A DNA stretch of 64,000 nt from Blasia pusilla (lineage: Eukaryota; Marchantiophyta; Marchantiopsida; Blasiales), in contig CM114272.1 of NCBI GenBank assembly GCA_050084515.1, positions 38,812,001-38,876,000 of the forward strand, in the 5' to 3' direction. The position numbers were made by a program, and so were the translations under genes. The notes beneath the pieces were generated by a model. That model saw only the letters and a program-made list of their open reading frames with translations, was not told the DNA's origin and searched no databases. Shown here piece by piece: positions 53,532 to 64,000 of the stretch. The stretch's first letter is position 1; every line of letters begins with the position of its first letter.

Positions 53532-55227
53532 TCTATTGGACCTCTTCATGCTGAAAGTGGTGCTCCTCCAGAATTCGCGCAAATTTATATAATATTCATG
53601 ATAATGAGCATTAGATGGAACATAGAAGAAGGATTATGAGTGGAGATTATCGGGATCAATTGACGCCAGAGATCTTAAGGGGATTACAAGATATGTGACA
53701 TGCCCATAATCTGGATGTGGCTTTATTTCAAAATATGGCTATTGATCCATGTAATTGTGACTTTCATATTGTTCTTAAGGGTAGTAAGCAAGGTCTCGAT
53801 GCAAAACGGTTCACCTTGCCTGTTGCTTCAAAGATTGCAGCTATCTTGCCCGGAGATGGGAGTAAGCCAATAGAAGGACATGATATTATTGTTTGCTTAC
53901 ATGGAGGAGGGATTCTTTGTCTGTTAGACTTAATGAAGCCTATATCCCATTGCACGTTTTTTTGCCTTTTCTTTATGGTGAAGCAGGTTGGCATCCTGGG
54001 ATACCTTTGCAAGTGCAACATGATCATAGAGATGATATGCCATTAAGAGGGGATGCTATAATGGATGAGGATAGAGATGATATTGTACAAGGGGGAATTC
54101 AAGGTGAGATTACCACTCATGAGGCAAGTTAAAAGACCATTACACGTTTACAATTTTCTTCATTCAGACTTCAAATGCGAGCTAAAGGTATGGATAATAA
54201 TCGTTTGTTGAGTTTTGGTCGTCTTACTCAAGAATATATGGTGGATATGTATGCAACTATCAAAATGCAACAGCTAACTTGGATATGATTGCATCAAAAA
54301 AGTTGAGAACTGATTTATACCAAGGTGTCGGAGATGCCATGACTCGGCATGATGTGAACGGATAGGGAGACGTATTATCTTACCTTCATCTTTCATAGGA
54401 GGACCCCGTTACATGCATCAATTTTACCATGATGCTATGGCCATTGCGAGACATTTTGGGAAGTCTGACTACTTTTTGACTATGACTTGTAACCCTAAAT
54501 GGCCAGAGATTACTTCTGCTTTGCTTCATGGGCAATCAAAGCAGAAGTATCCTTGATCGGATTGTCCTGAATTGGTTGTACGTGTTTTCCAAAAAAAGAA
54601 GGAGTTGTTGAGACTTATATTGGATAAGCATATTTTGGGTCGAGTGGTAGGATGCATTTATGTAGTCTAGTTCCAAAAGAGAGTGCTACCACATGTGCAT
54701 ATCCTAATTATTCTTGCTTCTGAGGATAAGCCAAGGACAACCTCTGATTTTGACGATATTATATCTGCTGAGATTCCGAATCCCATGACTTATACTAGGT
54801 TACATTATATTGTAAGAAATTATATGATTCATGGCATGTGTGGAGTAGCACATCCAAGTGCACCTTGCAAGGATATAACAATAAAAAGATGTTCCAAAGG
54901 ATACCCAATGCCCTTTGCATCAATGACAGTGGAGAATGAGGATGAATATCTTATTTATAAGAGGTAATTCATTGGTTTTGTTGTTTATTTTGTCATTTCA
55001 TGCTCTTTTATTAGTGTGTTATGTATTTTCCCAAACTATTAATACGCTTCTAGATGTGTTTATGCAAGCATGATAATGGCAGATTGATTAATAAGTCAAA
55101 TCATGCCTTTGATAATCGTTGGGTGGCTCCCTACAATCCAATGTTATGTACTTTATTTGATTGTCGTATCAATCTGGAGATAACAAATAGCATCTTGGCA
55201 ATAAAGTACTTTTGTAAGTATATGTAT
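53532..55227 (+). pseudogene. Helitron N-terminal and Rep (HUH) region
   Basis: SIGPLHAESGAPPEFAQIYI and SGDYRDQLTPEILRGLQDM, then ILPGDGSKPIEGHDIIVCLH and FLPFLYGEAGWHPGIPL match the conserved Helitron N-terminal domain. The HUH motif is in QKRVLPHVHILIILASEDKP (H-V-H), the metal site for rolling-circle nicking. It continues TYTRLHYIVRNYMIHGMCGV and, after a possible small intron (54,963-55,050), WVAPYNPMLCTLFDCRINLE and AIKYFCKYMYV. The last segment is where the catalytic Tyr pair sits, and the LTR fragment interrupts exactly there. Stops and frameshifts are numerous. Confidence 0.75.
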
Positions 55228-56040
55228 GTAGTGCCCACTTCTTGAAATTTTGACAGAAAGAGCCTTTTTTGTATAGAAGTCTTCCTTGAGCGAGGACTAA
55301 AGACTCAATACTAGAAGTAAAGAGCCTTACTTTACCAAAATTGTGTGAAGAGTGACTAACAAAACTCTAATGAGAGGACAAGAGATGTTAGAAGATTAAG
55401 GACTGTCTTGGAACAGTGAGAATTGTGTAAAAGATTGGAAAAGAAGTTAGAAGAAGAAGCGCGGGTGCTTTGTAAGAAAAGACCGCAATAAGAATAGTAT
55501 AAAAGACTGTCAGCGAAGACTGAGAAAAAGCTTCTTGGTAAAGAAGACTGAAGATAGTCTTTGTGCGAAGACCTAGTACAAGGAATGAAGAGCGAAGATC
55601 CAAGAGCAAAGACTAAGAACTCTAAGAAGGAAGAGGGAGAAGTAGAAGAAGTCAAAGAGTCTTTAGAAAATGGAAAAGTGTATTAAGAATAGGGATAAAA
55701 AGATAGGAAATGTTTTGAAGACAGCGGAGTGAAAGAAAGTAGAAAGGAGGACTCTTTGCGGCGACAGAAGGATAAGAGTCTTCGCGCGAAGATAGGACTG
55801 CAAAGACTGCGAAGACTATGAAGACTAAACAGTCGCAACAGTTTTGGAAGCCAGAAATGGAGCTGCGTAGTGGTTTAAAGGGAGCGGAAATGAAATTCTA
55901 GGGCAACCAACCGACTTAGGAAGATGGAGGGTTGGAGAATCTGAATAGAGTAGGTTAGGATTAGCAGTTATAAATCTAGATTAGAATAGGAAGAGCAATC
56001 AGGGATTGCAAAAGATTATTTAAAGACCAAATTAGTACAA
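55228..56040 (+). mobile_element. G2 LTR fragment inside the Helitron
   Basis: Starts TAGTGCCCACTTCTTGAAAT and is the reverse-complement relative of 14,620-15,487 (AAAGACTC/GAGTCTT words, ACACAATTGT, CTAGATTAGA). It ends at about ACCAAATTAGTAC, before the G2 LTR's own end, so it is truncated. Confidence 0.6.
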
Positions 56041-56094
56041 TAAGTCAATATTTTTCTTATTTTTCTTACAAATTTTTTAGGTACTTTATTTATG

Positions 56095-58201
56095 TTATAA
56101 GTTCTATATTTGTTCCTTGTAACAGAGAATTGGTATTCTGACCCTTCCATTGGATGTTCATATTACTAATCTTGCGTTATTGGAGGTTTATTACCATCTT
56201 CAAGATCATGGTAAAAGTATGGCACACTTCCCCGACATGCCTCAACCAGATTTCCAAGCTCATGATTTATCTATTTTGCATCTAGAAGAGGAAGAGCTTT
56301 CCTACGATCATGATATGCTTTGTGAACGTGTGAGAGCAAGAGAGATATCTTTAAATGATGGACAACGAGCTATTTGGGAAGTTATTTGTAATGCTTTTCG
56401 CGATATCTTACAGGATGCGCTGCCTTATGTAAATGGATATTATGTATAATTTTTTTAAATTAGTTTTTTACTCTTTAAATTTATTTAAGTTTTATTCTTT
56501 TTAAAGTATTTTTTTGTAACTAAAAAAATGGATTTTTCAGGCAAAAATTTTCTTCATCAATGGTCCTGGAGGAACAAGAAAAAACTTTTTGTACAACCTT
56601 CTTCTTGCAATGGTATGGAGCGAGGATCATATAGCTCTTGCAATTGCATCTTCGGGGATTTCCGCTTTATTATTGGATGGAGGTCGTTCTGCTCGTTCTC
56701 GATTCAAGATTCCTATCCAAGTACATGAAAGTTCCACTTGCAATGAAGTCTAGATTTAAGATTTTTTTCCTTTTACTTTATAATTATCACATGCATATTA
56801 TTGTTATATTCTTAGATTTATCCTTCATAAATATTCCTCACATATTGTTTTGTTATCTATTTTCTAGCCTATCGGTCAATAGTCATATGACCCGCCTTAT
56901 ACAAAAAGCGAAGTTGATCGTATGGGATGAAGTTCCTATGACCCATTGTCATGCATTTGAGGCCGTTAATCGTTCTTTCCAAGATATCATGGGTTTGATG
57001 GATCTTCGATTACGAGACTCACTTTTTGGGGGGGAAGATCATTTTATTTGGTAGTGACTTTTGACAACTTCTTCCAGTTGTTCGTCATGGAGATCGTGCC
57101 ATAGTTGTGCGTGCAACACTTAGGAGATCTCTTATTTGGTCTAACGTGAGATTTTTGAAACTCACTACCAACATGAGAGTTAATAATTTACAAGGTATTA
57201 AAGAATAAACCTAATATTTCCCTTTTTTCATTTCATCTAGTTTTTGTTTATTTTTAATATGCACTTATTCCTTCATCTTATATTTATGTGAAGGATATGC
57301 ACGAGAAGAGCAAGAAGCATTTGCAATGTGGTTATTAGAGGTAGGAGAGGGTCGTGTATCATTACATTTGGACTTTGGAGAGGATTTTATACAAGTTCCG
57401 GATGCGATAATTGTTGAAACCACAAGGATCAACGATCTCCTTGACATTGTTTATGGACACGATGTTAATAAGTGGAGTGGTATTGATTTCTTGAGGGGTA
57501 CATCCATTTTGTCAACCAAGAATACTACTGTGGATATTATAAATGCGGAAATTATGTCTCGATTTCCAGGAGAGGTAATATTTATGTTCTTGAATATCAT
57601 TATCATATTTTCATTATTGTATTGCTACATTTTTCTATCATCTCTCTTATTATTAATGATTTATTTTGTTTTTGTAGGAGCATACTTTCTTGAGTGCTAA
57701 TTCTGTTTCCGACGATGAGATGAAACTTGTTTATTCGACAAAATTTTTGAACATTTGTTTACCATCTGGATTGCCACCTCATTGTCTGACTTGGAAGATT
57801 GGAGCTCCAACATGCTATTACGGAATATGAATGGAGCAAAGGGACAAGCAAACGAGACACGGTTGGTGATAGCTGGCTTTAGTTGACATCTTATAGATGC
57901 AACAATTATCACAGGAAAAAAAATTTGAGCTCGAATTTTTATTCCACGCATTCCATTGATTGCGTCTGATTTCGACCTACCTTTTGATTTGCGACGATTT
58001 CAATTTCCTATACGTCTTACTTTTGCAATGACTATTAATAAATTACAAGGTCAAATATTAGATAGAGTTGGTATCTACTTGCCATATCCAATATTTTCTC
58101 ATGGGCAATTTTATGCTGCCTTGTCAAGAGTAAGATCTAGGAATTCTATTCATATTATAACAAATAATAAAATACTGCCAACAAATAGATATTTACACTA
58201 A
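56095..58201 (+). pseudogene. Helitron PIF1-like helicase with introns
   Basis: ATP-dependent DNA helicase for rolling-circle transposition. Exon 1 has ALLEVYYHLQDHGKSMAHFP and LNDGQRAIWEVICNAFRDIL (ends 56,449). After an intron (acceptor TTTTTCAG at 56,541), KIFFINGPGGTRKNFLYNLL is the Walker A box, with GTRKN instead of GTGKT. SSGISALLLDGGRSARSRFK, LIVWDEVPMTHCHAFEAVNR (Walker B DE intact), VVRATLRRSLIWSNVRFLKL and IIVETTRINDLLDIVYG follow. The end is FPIRLTFAMTINKLQGQILD and YAALSRVRSRNSIHI, typical helicase motifs. The Walker A changes and frame breaks indicate inactivity. Confidence 0.8.
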
Positions 58202-58370
58202 GAATGTTATATATAATAAAATATCAAATTAAAATAACATTATATATGTGAAATTTTATATTGATATGCATTTCTAAACTTTGTAATATCATATGTGAAT
58301 AATTTGATTAATTTTGTATATGCTAAATTTTCATACCATGGAAACTCGCACGCACGGACATTCTTACTAA

Positions 58371-61022
58371 TTTTTAAAAAACACGAGTTCATTTGACGGA
58401 TGGGTAATGGTTTTCTGATACCAATCCAGGACTACGACATCTGTAGACTTGTAGAGGTGTTCGTATGAAGTAGCGGGAGAGGCTTAGTCCACACTTCCGT
58501 CATAATCCAGCGTTTACGGGCACGTGGCATGAGTAAATGCCTCGCAGGTGGTGATCTAAATAATCGCCGCGGTTGACGATTAAAGTCTTCGGTTAGTGTA
58601 GACAAAGGCAATCACGAAATCTCTTTGTCTTGAAGAGTAAAAGTTCCCGGCCACTGTAGAGAGGCGAAGGCACGCATCCAACTGTCGATAAAAATATGAA
58701 TGGTAAAGGCCTACTACGACTACTAGACAAGGAACAACTGGAGAGACGGACCATCGGAAAGGATGTCACTGGAGGAGACTACAAGTCCGAGCACTGAAGC
58801 AATCTCTGACGCGTTGGCATCTTGGGATACATATAAGTTAGTGAGGGAGGAAAGTTTTCGATGACTGCTCAGCAGTGGGTGCACGATCACGGCACTGCGA
58901 TATCGAGATTTTTAAACAGATTATTCTGTGATTCCGTCCGACCATTCCCTTTACAATTCACTGCAACAGCACACCGTTCCCAATGAGATGTGGGTGAGAT
59001 GTGGGGCGACATGACATGTCTGCCGGTTGACACCGGAAGTGATACGAAACACAGTGCTACAGCTTTCCTTGTCCTTGTGTTCTGGATATGCATGTCCTTG
59101 AGTTTCGGAAACACATGTCCTCGCGATCTGGACACACGACAGCGATGATATCAGGATGAAAGGTCCGCATCTGAGAGGAGGACAAGGACAGATTACAAAT
59201 TGACTGTTCAATAGGGGTTTCAAAATATAAAAAAATCCTGTTCATCAGCATTAAATGAGTTCAGAAAGAACCTGGTTCTACCCACGCAGTTTTTGCTTTC
59301 TCGAAATCCCTGGAATATTTTAATCCTCTGACACTAATTTCGGTCTTGAGTGAGTCGTCGCTTGGAGTCCTCCAATCCCTGTACCGCAAAGTTGTGGCCG
59401 CAGTGAGTCATCGCTGAATCTAAGATCGTTCCAAATCCCTGTACTACTAATTTCCGTCCGTAGTGAATGGTTGCTGAATCTCAACTAGGATTACTCAAAT
59501 GCCTGCACTACCGACTTCCATCCTCTTATAGAATCGTGGGCGAAGTACTCGGCACATTGCGGTGCTTGCGATCAGACTTTCGTTGCGTACTACGACCTCT
59601 GACTGGAGAGTTGTTCCTGACACCGATTCGGCACAGATAGAATGATTCTCGCGTTAGCCTCTACAACGACTTCGGGAAGATGGCAATGACTTTAACATGA
59701 ATTGAAAGAGGAATTCTTTAGACTTCACAGCTAGAATTGCTAAAGTATGAGAGTGTCCCGTCCTGGACAATCGTTCGAGATGTGGGAGGAACCAGGATCG
59801 TCGATTTTGAATCCTGAATCCATCTTGGTAAGGAAATCCAGCAGAGCCATTGAGTCTTACGATCTACTCCAGCGTTTCTAATAGTCAATGCTGGACTTCG
59901 AGTTCGCTCAAGCCAGCCCCGAAAAACATCAAAGGCTACAGACAATAGGCGCTTGAGCCGGCATTTACTGAGGTTTATGCTCAACCTATTCGTGCGTAGC
60001 GAACATAGGAAAACCCCTTCGCTTCTGTGAAATTCACAAACGCTCGTGCTTCCAAACTTTATTCAATCATCAGCATAACCAAGGCATCAACAGAAAAACA
60101 TGCTTGCAGCCATTCCCCACATATGCGTAGATCCTGAACGAAGCCACACTGGTGGATTTGGCAACGCGTTTAAACTGAACTGCTCTCAAAATACACTATC
60201 GCTTAAGTCGTGGTGATGACATATTTTGCAACTGCTTTCAGTGCGATCGCTGTTGCTATAAGATGGGGACAAATACCATGACTGGACCTTGATTTCCAAT
60301 CCACCGTAGCACAAGCGAACTGGAAAAAACTCTATCCCTCTTACTATTCTTGGCATAGTAGTAGAGGAAACCCATCAGCTTTATTCTGATTCGTGTGAAC
60401 TATTTCACAGACGAGATTCATATTTCTACATTGAAAAGAGAGATGAACGACCTATCGGTCAACTAAGCCGCATACCACTCTTTCATGGCCTCATGTGCAT
60501 GACATTTCTTAAATACCTCCTCAAGGACTGTTCGCAAAAACATTTAGAAGAGTGTTCATCTATGTACACTCGTGTCTGCTGCCAGATGAATTCATGGCGG
60601 CTTGCGTTAACTTGAACGAGTACGTGAATTAAGCAGCTAGTTTATACAAACAAGCCTCGAGAACACTCGCAGCGATCAAAGTGGACCATGACAAGCATTT
60701 CTATGTACCCCAATGGGATTAATCCGCGTTGCAAAGCTCCTTTGGAACAATGATTGTTTGTTAGTGGGAGAGTCAAAACGCACTCCGCAGCACCTTCGGG
60801 CCAAAGGAATGAGAAGAGTGAGAGAACACTCAGGTTTAAATATATTAAGCTTAATAACTAGTTAAGGAAATACTGGCCTGGTGATTTGAATCGCTTCCTC
60901 AGGTCTGCAATCAGTGGTCGACTAAGTTGTCTCAGTGGTCGATAATTGAGCTTGACACACTCAAGGAATAAACGTGTAATCCTCTAACCACTCTGTCACT
61001 AAACCGATGGAGATCCAGGAAT
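58371..61022. other. Intergenic region, bZIP gene 3' flank
   Basis: 2.65 kb without a supported gene; open frames here are short and unrelated to anything I recognise. A degenerate three-unit tandem repeat lies at 59,335-59,513. The part nearest 61,022 should include the bZIP 3' UTR. No MTP palindromes or retroelement pieces were recognised. Confidence 0.5.
59335..59513. repeat. Degenerate tandem repeat, three units of 56-66 bp
   Basis: Units begin near 59,335, 59,391 and 59,448 and share GTGAGTCATCGCTGAATCT and TCCAAATCCCTGTACTAC-like segments. Origin unknown. Confidence 0.55.
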
Positions 61023-62297
61023 TCACGCGTAGCAGGGCGGAACTGAGGCACATTGAGGCCCATCCGCGTAGTAGCTTTCAGAAGGAAACCTGTCTTCGGA
61101 AATGCTCCATCGGATAAGTGGCTTCGATGAAGTCAGGACCGCGTCCTTCATCGATGCCGCGCTGACGCTTTCTGATACCTCTTCAGGACTTAAAGAAGTG
61201 CAGTTCGGACGGGAGTCTACTGTCATTTCCGTATCCTGGCAAATGTCGTTCAAAAGTTCACGAGATACTCGCCAGCTGAGGCTGTCTACGCGTTCTTGTT
61301 GTCGATGTAACCCTGGTAGAGGAGATTGACCTCCACTAAAGCAAGGTACAGGGGCAGCACAAGAAACCCCAGTAGACTGATAGCCAATTGGAATCGACTG
61401 TGAAAACTTGTTTCGGCGCCTGGACACTCTCAATGTGCTGGGAAGCTGTTTGTGGTTAAATCCACTCGGAAGGACTGAGCAAGGGTCCTCTGTGGAAGCT
61501 TCCGCGCGTCCTGTGCTGCACTGGTAAGACGCATTCGCATCGGACTCGACTTCATGGCAAACGGCGTTAATTTGATCACACCCGGATTCCCAACCGGCAT
61601 TTTCTATGCTATCAAGTTCTGATAATCCTGCGAGAGGCAACAGCCGAGATGGGTAACAAGGCTGTGGTGCCACACATGGGACTTCCGAAGAGTAAAAACT
61701 TCCGGATGTAAAAAAAGCGTGATCGCCAGCATCCTCTCGAGACACAGTCGAAGGACGTCTCTCGTAATTTACACTGTCGACCTCCGAAGCGACCAGCCGC
61801 CTCAATTGCAAAAGAAGGCCCTTCAGCCTCTTGTTTTCCACTTGGGCCTGCTCCAACGCCTCTTGAGTTGGTGCGTGCTCCTGCAATTTCCTGCGTAATC
61901 TATGGTTCTCTTTCAAAAGCTCGGGAATCCTGCGATTTTCCTTTTCTAGCTCTGCGTTTCTGACTTCCAGATTCACCTTGACGGCCTTTTGCTTCTCTCT
62001 ATACTTCCTCACCGCCTCTTTGTTGCCCGACGGCCGTTTCTTCTTGGCATTCTTTTCCTCCTCTCCACTGGAAATAGTGTGCGTGTGCGTGTGCTCGCAA
62101 GTGTGAGTATGGGTGTTATCAGGTCCAGATGTTGGATTGCAAATATGTTTGTGCGAACACACTTTAGTGGTCATCAGGAGATTATCCCAACCACTCTGAA
62201 TGATGCTGCTGTCCTCCAGAAAGTGCGAGTAATCGCTCGAGGGTAGTCTCGGCATTACTCCAGAGTCAGGAGAATCAATCTCCCCATCATCCATCAT
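61023..62297 (-). CDS. Group-F bZIP transcription factor, zinc-deficiency sensor type (bZIP19/23-like)
   Basis: Single uninterrupted frame of 424 codons. The start is ATG at 62,295-62,297 (MMDDGEID); the frame runs one codon further to a GTG, unlikely as a plant start. Residues 47-74 hold the His/Cys motif: CSHKHICNPTSGPDNTHTHT then CEHTHTHT, which in Arabidopsis bZIP19/23 binds zinc and switches the factor off when zinc is plentiful. The basic region (86-105) is KKKRPSGNKEAVRKYREKQK, with the N-x7-R pair at N92 and R100, followed by a leucine-zipper-like helix to about 170. It should be nuclear and bind ZDRE-type palindromes as a dimer in front of zinc-transporter genes (family knowledge). 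The C-terminal half carries three C-x5-C motifs (208-214, 313-319, 416-422) and looks internally duplicated. It is the only intact host gene here. Confidence 0.85.
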   Translation of the reverse strand: MMDDGEIDSPDSGVMPRLPSSDYSHFLEDSSIIQSGWDNLLMTTKVCSHKHICNPTSGPDNTHTHTCEHTHTHTISSGEEEKNAKKKRPSGNKEAVRKYREKQKAVKVNLEVRNAELEKENRRIPELLKENHRLRRKLQEHAPTQEALEQAQVENKRLKGLLLQLRRLVASEVDSVNYERRPSTVSREDAGDHAFFTSGSFYSSEVPCVAPQPCYPSRLLPLAGLSELDSIENAGWESGCDQINAVCHEVESDANASYQCSTGRAEASTEDPCSVLPSGFNHKQLPSTLRVSRRRNKFSQSIPIGYQSTGVSCAAPVPCFSGGQSPLPGLHRQQERVDSLSWRVSRELLNDICQDTEMTVDSRPNCTSLSPEEVSESVSAASMKDAVLTSSKPLIRWSISEDRFPSESYYADGPQCASVPPCYA

Positions 62298-63200
62298 CAC
62301 CTTCTTTCTCTTCTCTCCTACTTCGCATCTTCCGATCTCATGCTCTCGTGCACCTCGATCGACACGAAAGCGGTAATTTCCGCACCGCCATACATCTACC
62401 CTCTGATCTCACAGTTACAGCTCCACAGTATGTGTAATCACACCCAATTCGCGCTCGCTCCCTCTCCGTTTGACACATGCTCCGATCCTCTGGAGGGGAC
62501 AATTATGATCGCCTAAACTATCCCTCTGACTTCAACCTCTGCGTCTTCACCGCCTCTCCATAAGCATTCACCTAATCAGAAACATTATTTGGTTCGCACG
62601 TTCCCTCTCTTGTGAACACACGGAGAACCAGATGCTTAACCAAGAAGTTTGACTCGATTCCCCCTCTCCCACTGTCAGAACCCCCAGATCTCTGCACTTC
62701 ATATTGCTGGAAGCAATTCTTCCTCTTTCTCGTTCGGTCCTCACTATAGTCCACCCGCGACTGCAGTCGAGTCTCTCCCGTCCCGCCCCGCCTACCCTCG
62801 GCGAGCGCTGAGCGCCAACCATTCACCGTCTCACTGTCCGGCCATGAAGATTCGTCGCGAACCGGGTTTCTCTGCGAAGTGCTTTCCCAGAAACCCAGTC
62901 TTGAGGCGGGGGTCCATGAAGTGGGAGCCGGCACGTGTTCAAGGCGATAATCGACAATTGATGTCTCGTCAAAAGCATATTTACGGGACACCCGTTAACT
63001 TCTTCCACTTTTGTCATCACCCCGACGGGACGGCAAATGTCCAAGGGCATTCATATCCTCTGGGATCAGATTCTGTACATCCGACAAACGCACTGCAGAA
63101 TCGGGTCCCACTATTATTGACAGTATGGTAATAGCGGTGTCGTATATTCAGAGTATAGCCCTGGTTTGTATGCGGTTTGGTTTTGGGTTTTTTTATTGAA
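62298..63200 (-). promoter_or_regulatory. bZIP upstream region (5' UTR and promoter, undelimited)
   Basis: Pyrimidine-rich on the plus strand just beyond the start (CTTCTTTCTCTTCTCTCC), as in plant 5' UTRs. No convincing TATA box was located. Open frames on both strands between 62,570 and 63,130 overlap one another and resemble no known protein; I do not call them genes. Confidence 0.35.
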
Positions 63201-63211
63201 ATTCTAAAATA

Positions 63212-63262
63212 TGCTAACACGAATGTTAAAAAATATTAACACCCATGTTAAAAAATATTAAC
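63212..63262. repeat. Short AT-rich repeats
   Basis: ATGTTAAAAAATATTAACAC occurs twice (with C or C/G following), each containing the palindromic core GTTAAAAAATATTAAC-like, preceded by a third partial unit ATGCTAACACGA. Origin unknown. Confidence 0.6.
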
Positions 63263-63469
63263 ACCGCTAAGAGAGAAAAAGGGTAGTAACATTGCATAGA
63301 AAGCGGTATGGAGGGCAGTAACACGGGGGAGTAACATGGCGTGGAGAACAGAAAAAAATGTTAACACAACATGGAGAGCACTAAACGCAAGGTTGCACGG
63401 AAATACATGTCCGGACATGCAACACCGGGCGCGATCACAGGTTTTTGTGGTGTCCAGATCGACCGCGCG

Positions 63470-64000
63470 GGCTCCACTTGCCGGCCACCCGTGCGGGCTC
63501 TGATGAAGGGTGCGAGCCATGGTGCGGGCCTAGTTCGCGACGCGGGCTAGGGTGCGGGCCCTGAAGCCCGCGTCTGGGCTGCTTGAGGGCTGCCAAGCCC
63601 GCGCGTGGGCTTGTTTCTGGCCTTGGAGCCCGAATCCGGGCTAATTGCTGACCTTGGCGGCTCGCAAGTAGCTCGGATGCGGCCTGCTTGCGATGCCTGA
63701 AACTCAGCTTGCATGCGGGCCTAGGAGCTCGCATGCGCTAGGACGCGGGCTCGTTGCGGGCTAGGGTACGGGCTGCTTGTGGGCATGGGAGCCCGCATGC
63801 CGGCTATGGCGCGTCCTCGTATGGGGGCCGCCGAGCCCGCAAGCGCGGGCTAGTTGTGGGCCTTGCAGCCCTTGCAGAGCCTACGCGGACTCCAAGGCCC
63901 GTAGTGCAGGCTCTACGCGGGCCTGGAGCCCGCATATGGGCTAGGGCGCGAGCTTGCATCCAGGCCGTTGAGCTGCCCGGGAGCCCGCGGATGGCCTGCA
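63470..64000. repeat. GC-rich degenerate repeat field, continues past the window
   Basis: Dense alternation of GCGGGCT/AGCCCGC, GGGCCT and GCATGCGGGC words, for example GGAGCCCGCATATGGGCTAG. Units are short, imperfect and partly inverted; no fixed period was found by eye. Frames across it are compositional artefacts. Confidence 0.6.

Larger units (their letters stand above)
53532..58370 (+). mobile_element. Helitron, decayed, autonomous type
   Basis: Contains both hallmarks of an autonomous Helitron: a replication-initiator (HUH) part and a PIF1-like helicase. The 5' end is missing. The 3' end is probably CTAA at 58,367-58,370 followed by T, preceded by the GC-rich CTCGCACGCACGGAC, which fits the CTRR ending, although the usual hairpin is weak. 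A G2 LTR fragment (55,228-56,040) interrupts it. AT content rises sharply relative to the flanks in the helicase half. Confidence 0.75.

Noticed and set aside
59718-59984. 88-codon minus-strand frame in the intergenic region
   Set aside because: No similarity recognised and no supporting signals.
62298-62300. GTG as the start of the bZIP gene
   Set aside because: The in-frame ATG follows immediately; non-ATG initiation is not needed.
62572-63131. Two overlapping open frames of 139 and 160 codons on opposite strands
   Set aside because: They overlap each other, match no recognised domain, and lie in the bZIP upstream region.
63435-63734. 99-codon open frame in the GC-rich repeat field
   Set aside because: Arg/Ala/Pro-rich composition is explained by the repeat; no domain.

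Overview
This is a eukaryotic, streptophyte-type nuclear sequence that is almost entirely transposable elements. The plant assignment rests on one intact host gene at the right end, a group-F bZIP transcription factor with the His/Cys zinc-sensing motif of the bZIP19/23 family, on plant-style Ty3/gypsy elements and a Helitron, and on GT-AG introns. Species cannot be read from the sequence; a repeat-rich seedless plant or charophyte alga would fit. No rRNA, tRNA or organellar genes were seen.

The most unusual component is a large two-gene DNA element, called the MTP element here, present in three pieces: copy A (about 1-1,004, 3' end only), copy B (about 15,488-26,467) and copy C (about 27,730-53,531, interrupted by a nested 14-kb retroelement). 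It has two divergent multi-exon genes. The minus-strand gene would encode a protein of very roughly 1,250 aa whose C-terminal part carries the motif order of a beta-class N6-adenine/N4-cytosine DNA methyltransferase (DPPF-like motif, then motif X, then motif I). The plus-strand gene resembles a MULE-type transposase: Cys-rich N-terminal part, DDE-like core and C-terminal SWIM zinc finger. The introns of both genes, the space between them and the 3' flanks carry about 85 copies (counted by eye) of a 27-nt palindrome (arm GCAACCCGTCGGA, one free base, reverse complement). I saw none in the retrotransposons, Helitron or host gene. All copies are mutated.

Layout. 1-1,004: copy A end. 1,005-14,067: pile-up of broken Ty3/gypsy family G1 (minus strand; LTR begins TGTGATACCCAC; tRNA-Asp-type primer site; extra 3' ORF after integrase). 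14,068-15,487: LTR of family G2. 15,488-26,467: MTP copy B, with a G1 solo LTR at 24,189-25,304. 26,468-27,729: spacer with hairpin and decayed palindromes. 27,730-53,531: MTP copy C. Inserted in its methyltransferase gene is Ty3/gypsy G3 (28,726-42,872, minus), whose integrase ends in a PHD finger; inserted in the G3 protease is a truncated plus-strand G1 element (32,834-36,394). 53,532-58,370: 5'-truncated, decayed Helitron (HUH Rep plus PIF1-like helicase) with a G2 LTR fragment. 58,371-61,022: intergenic. 61,023-62,297: bZIP gene (minus). 62,298-64,000: its upstream region, grading into GC-rich repeats.

Limits: identities, splice sites and domain calls were made by eye. The methyltransferase and PHD assignments rest on motif spacing and neighbourhood; the MULE assignment is weaker.
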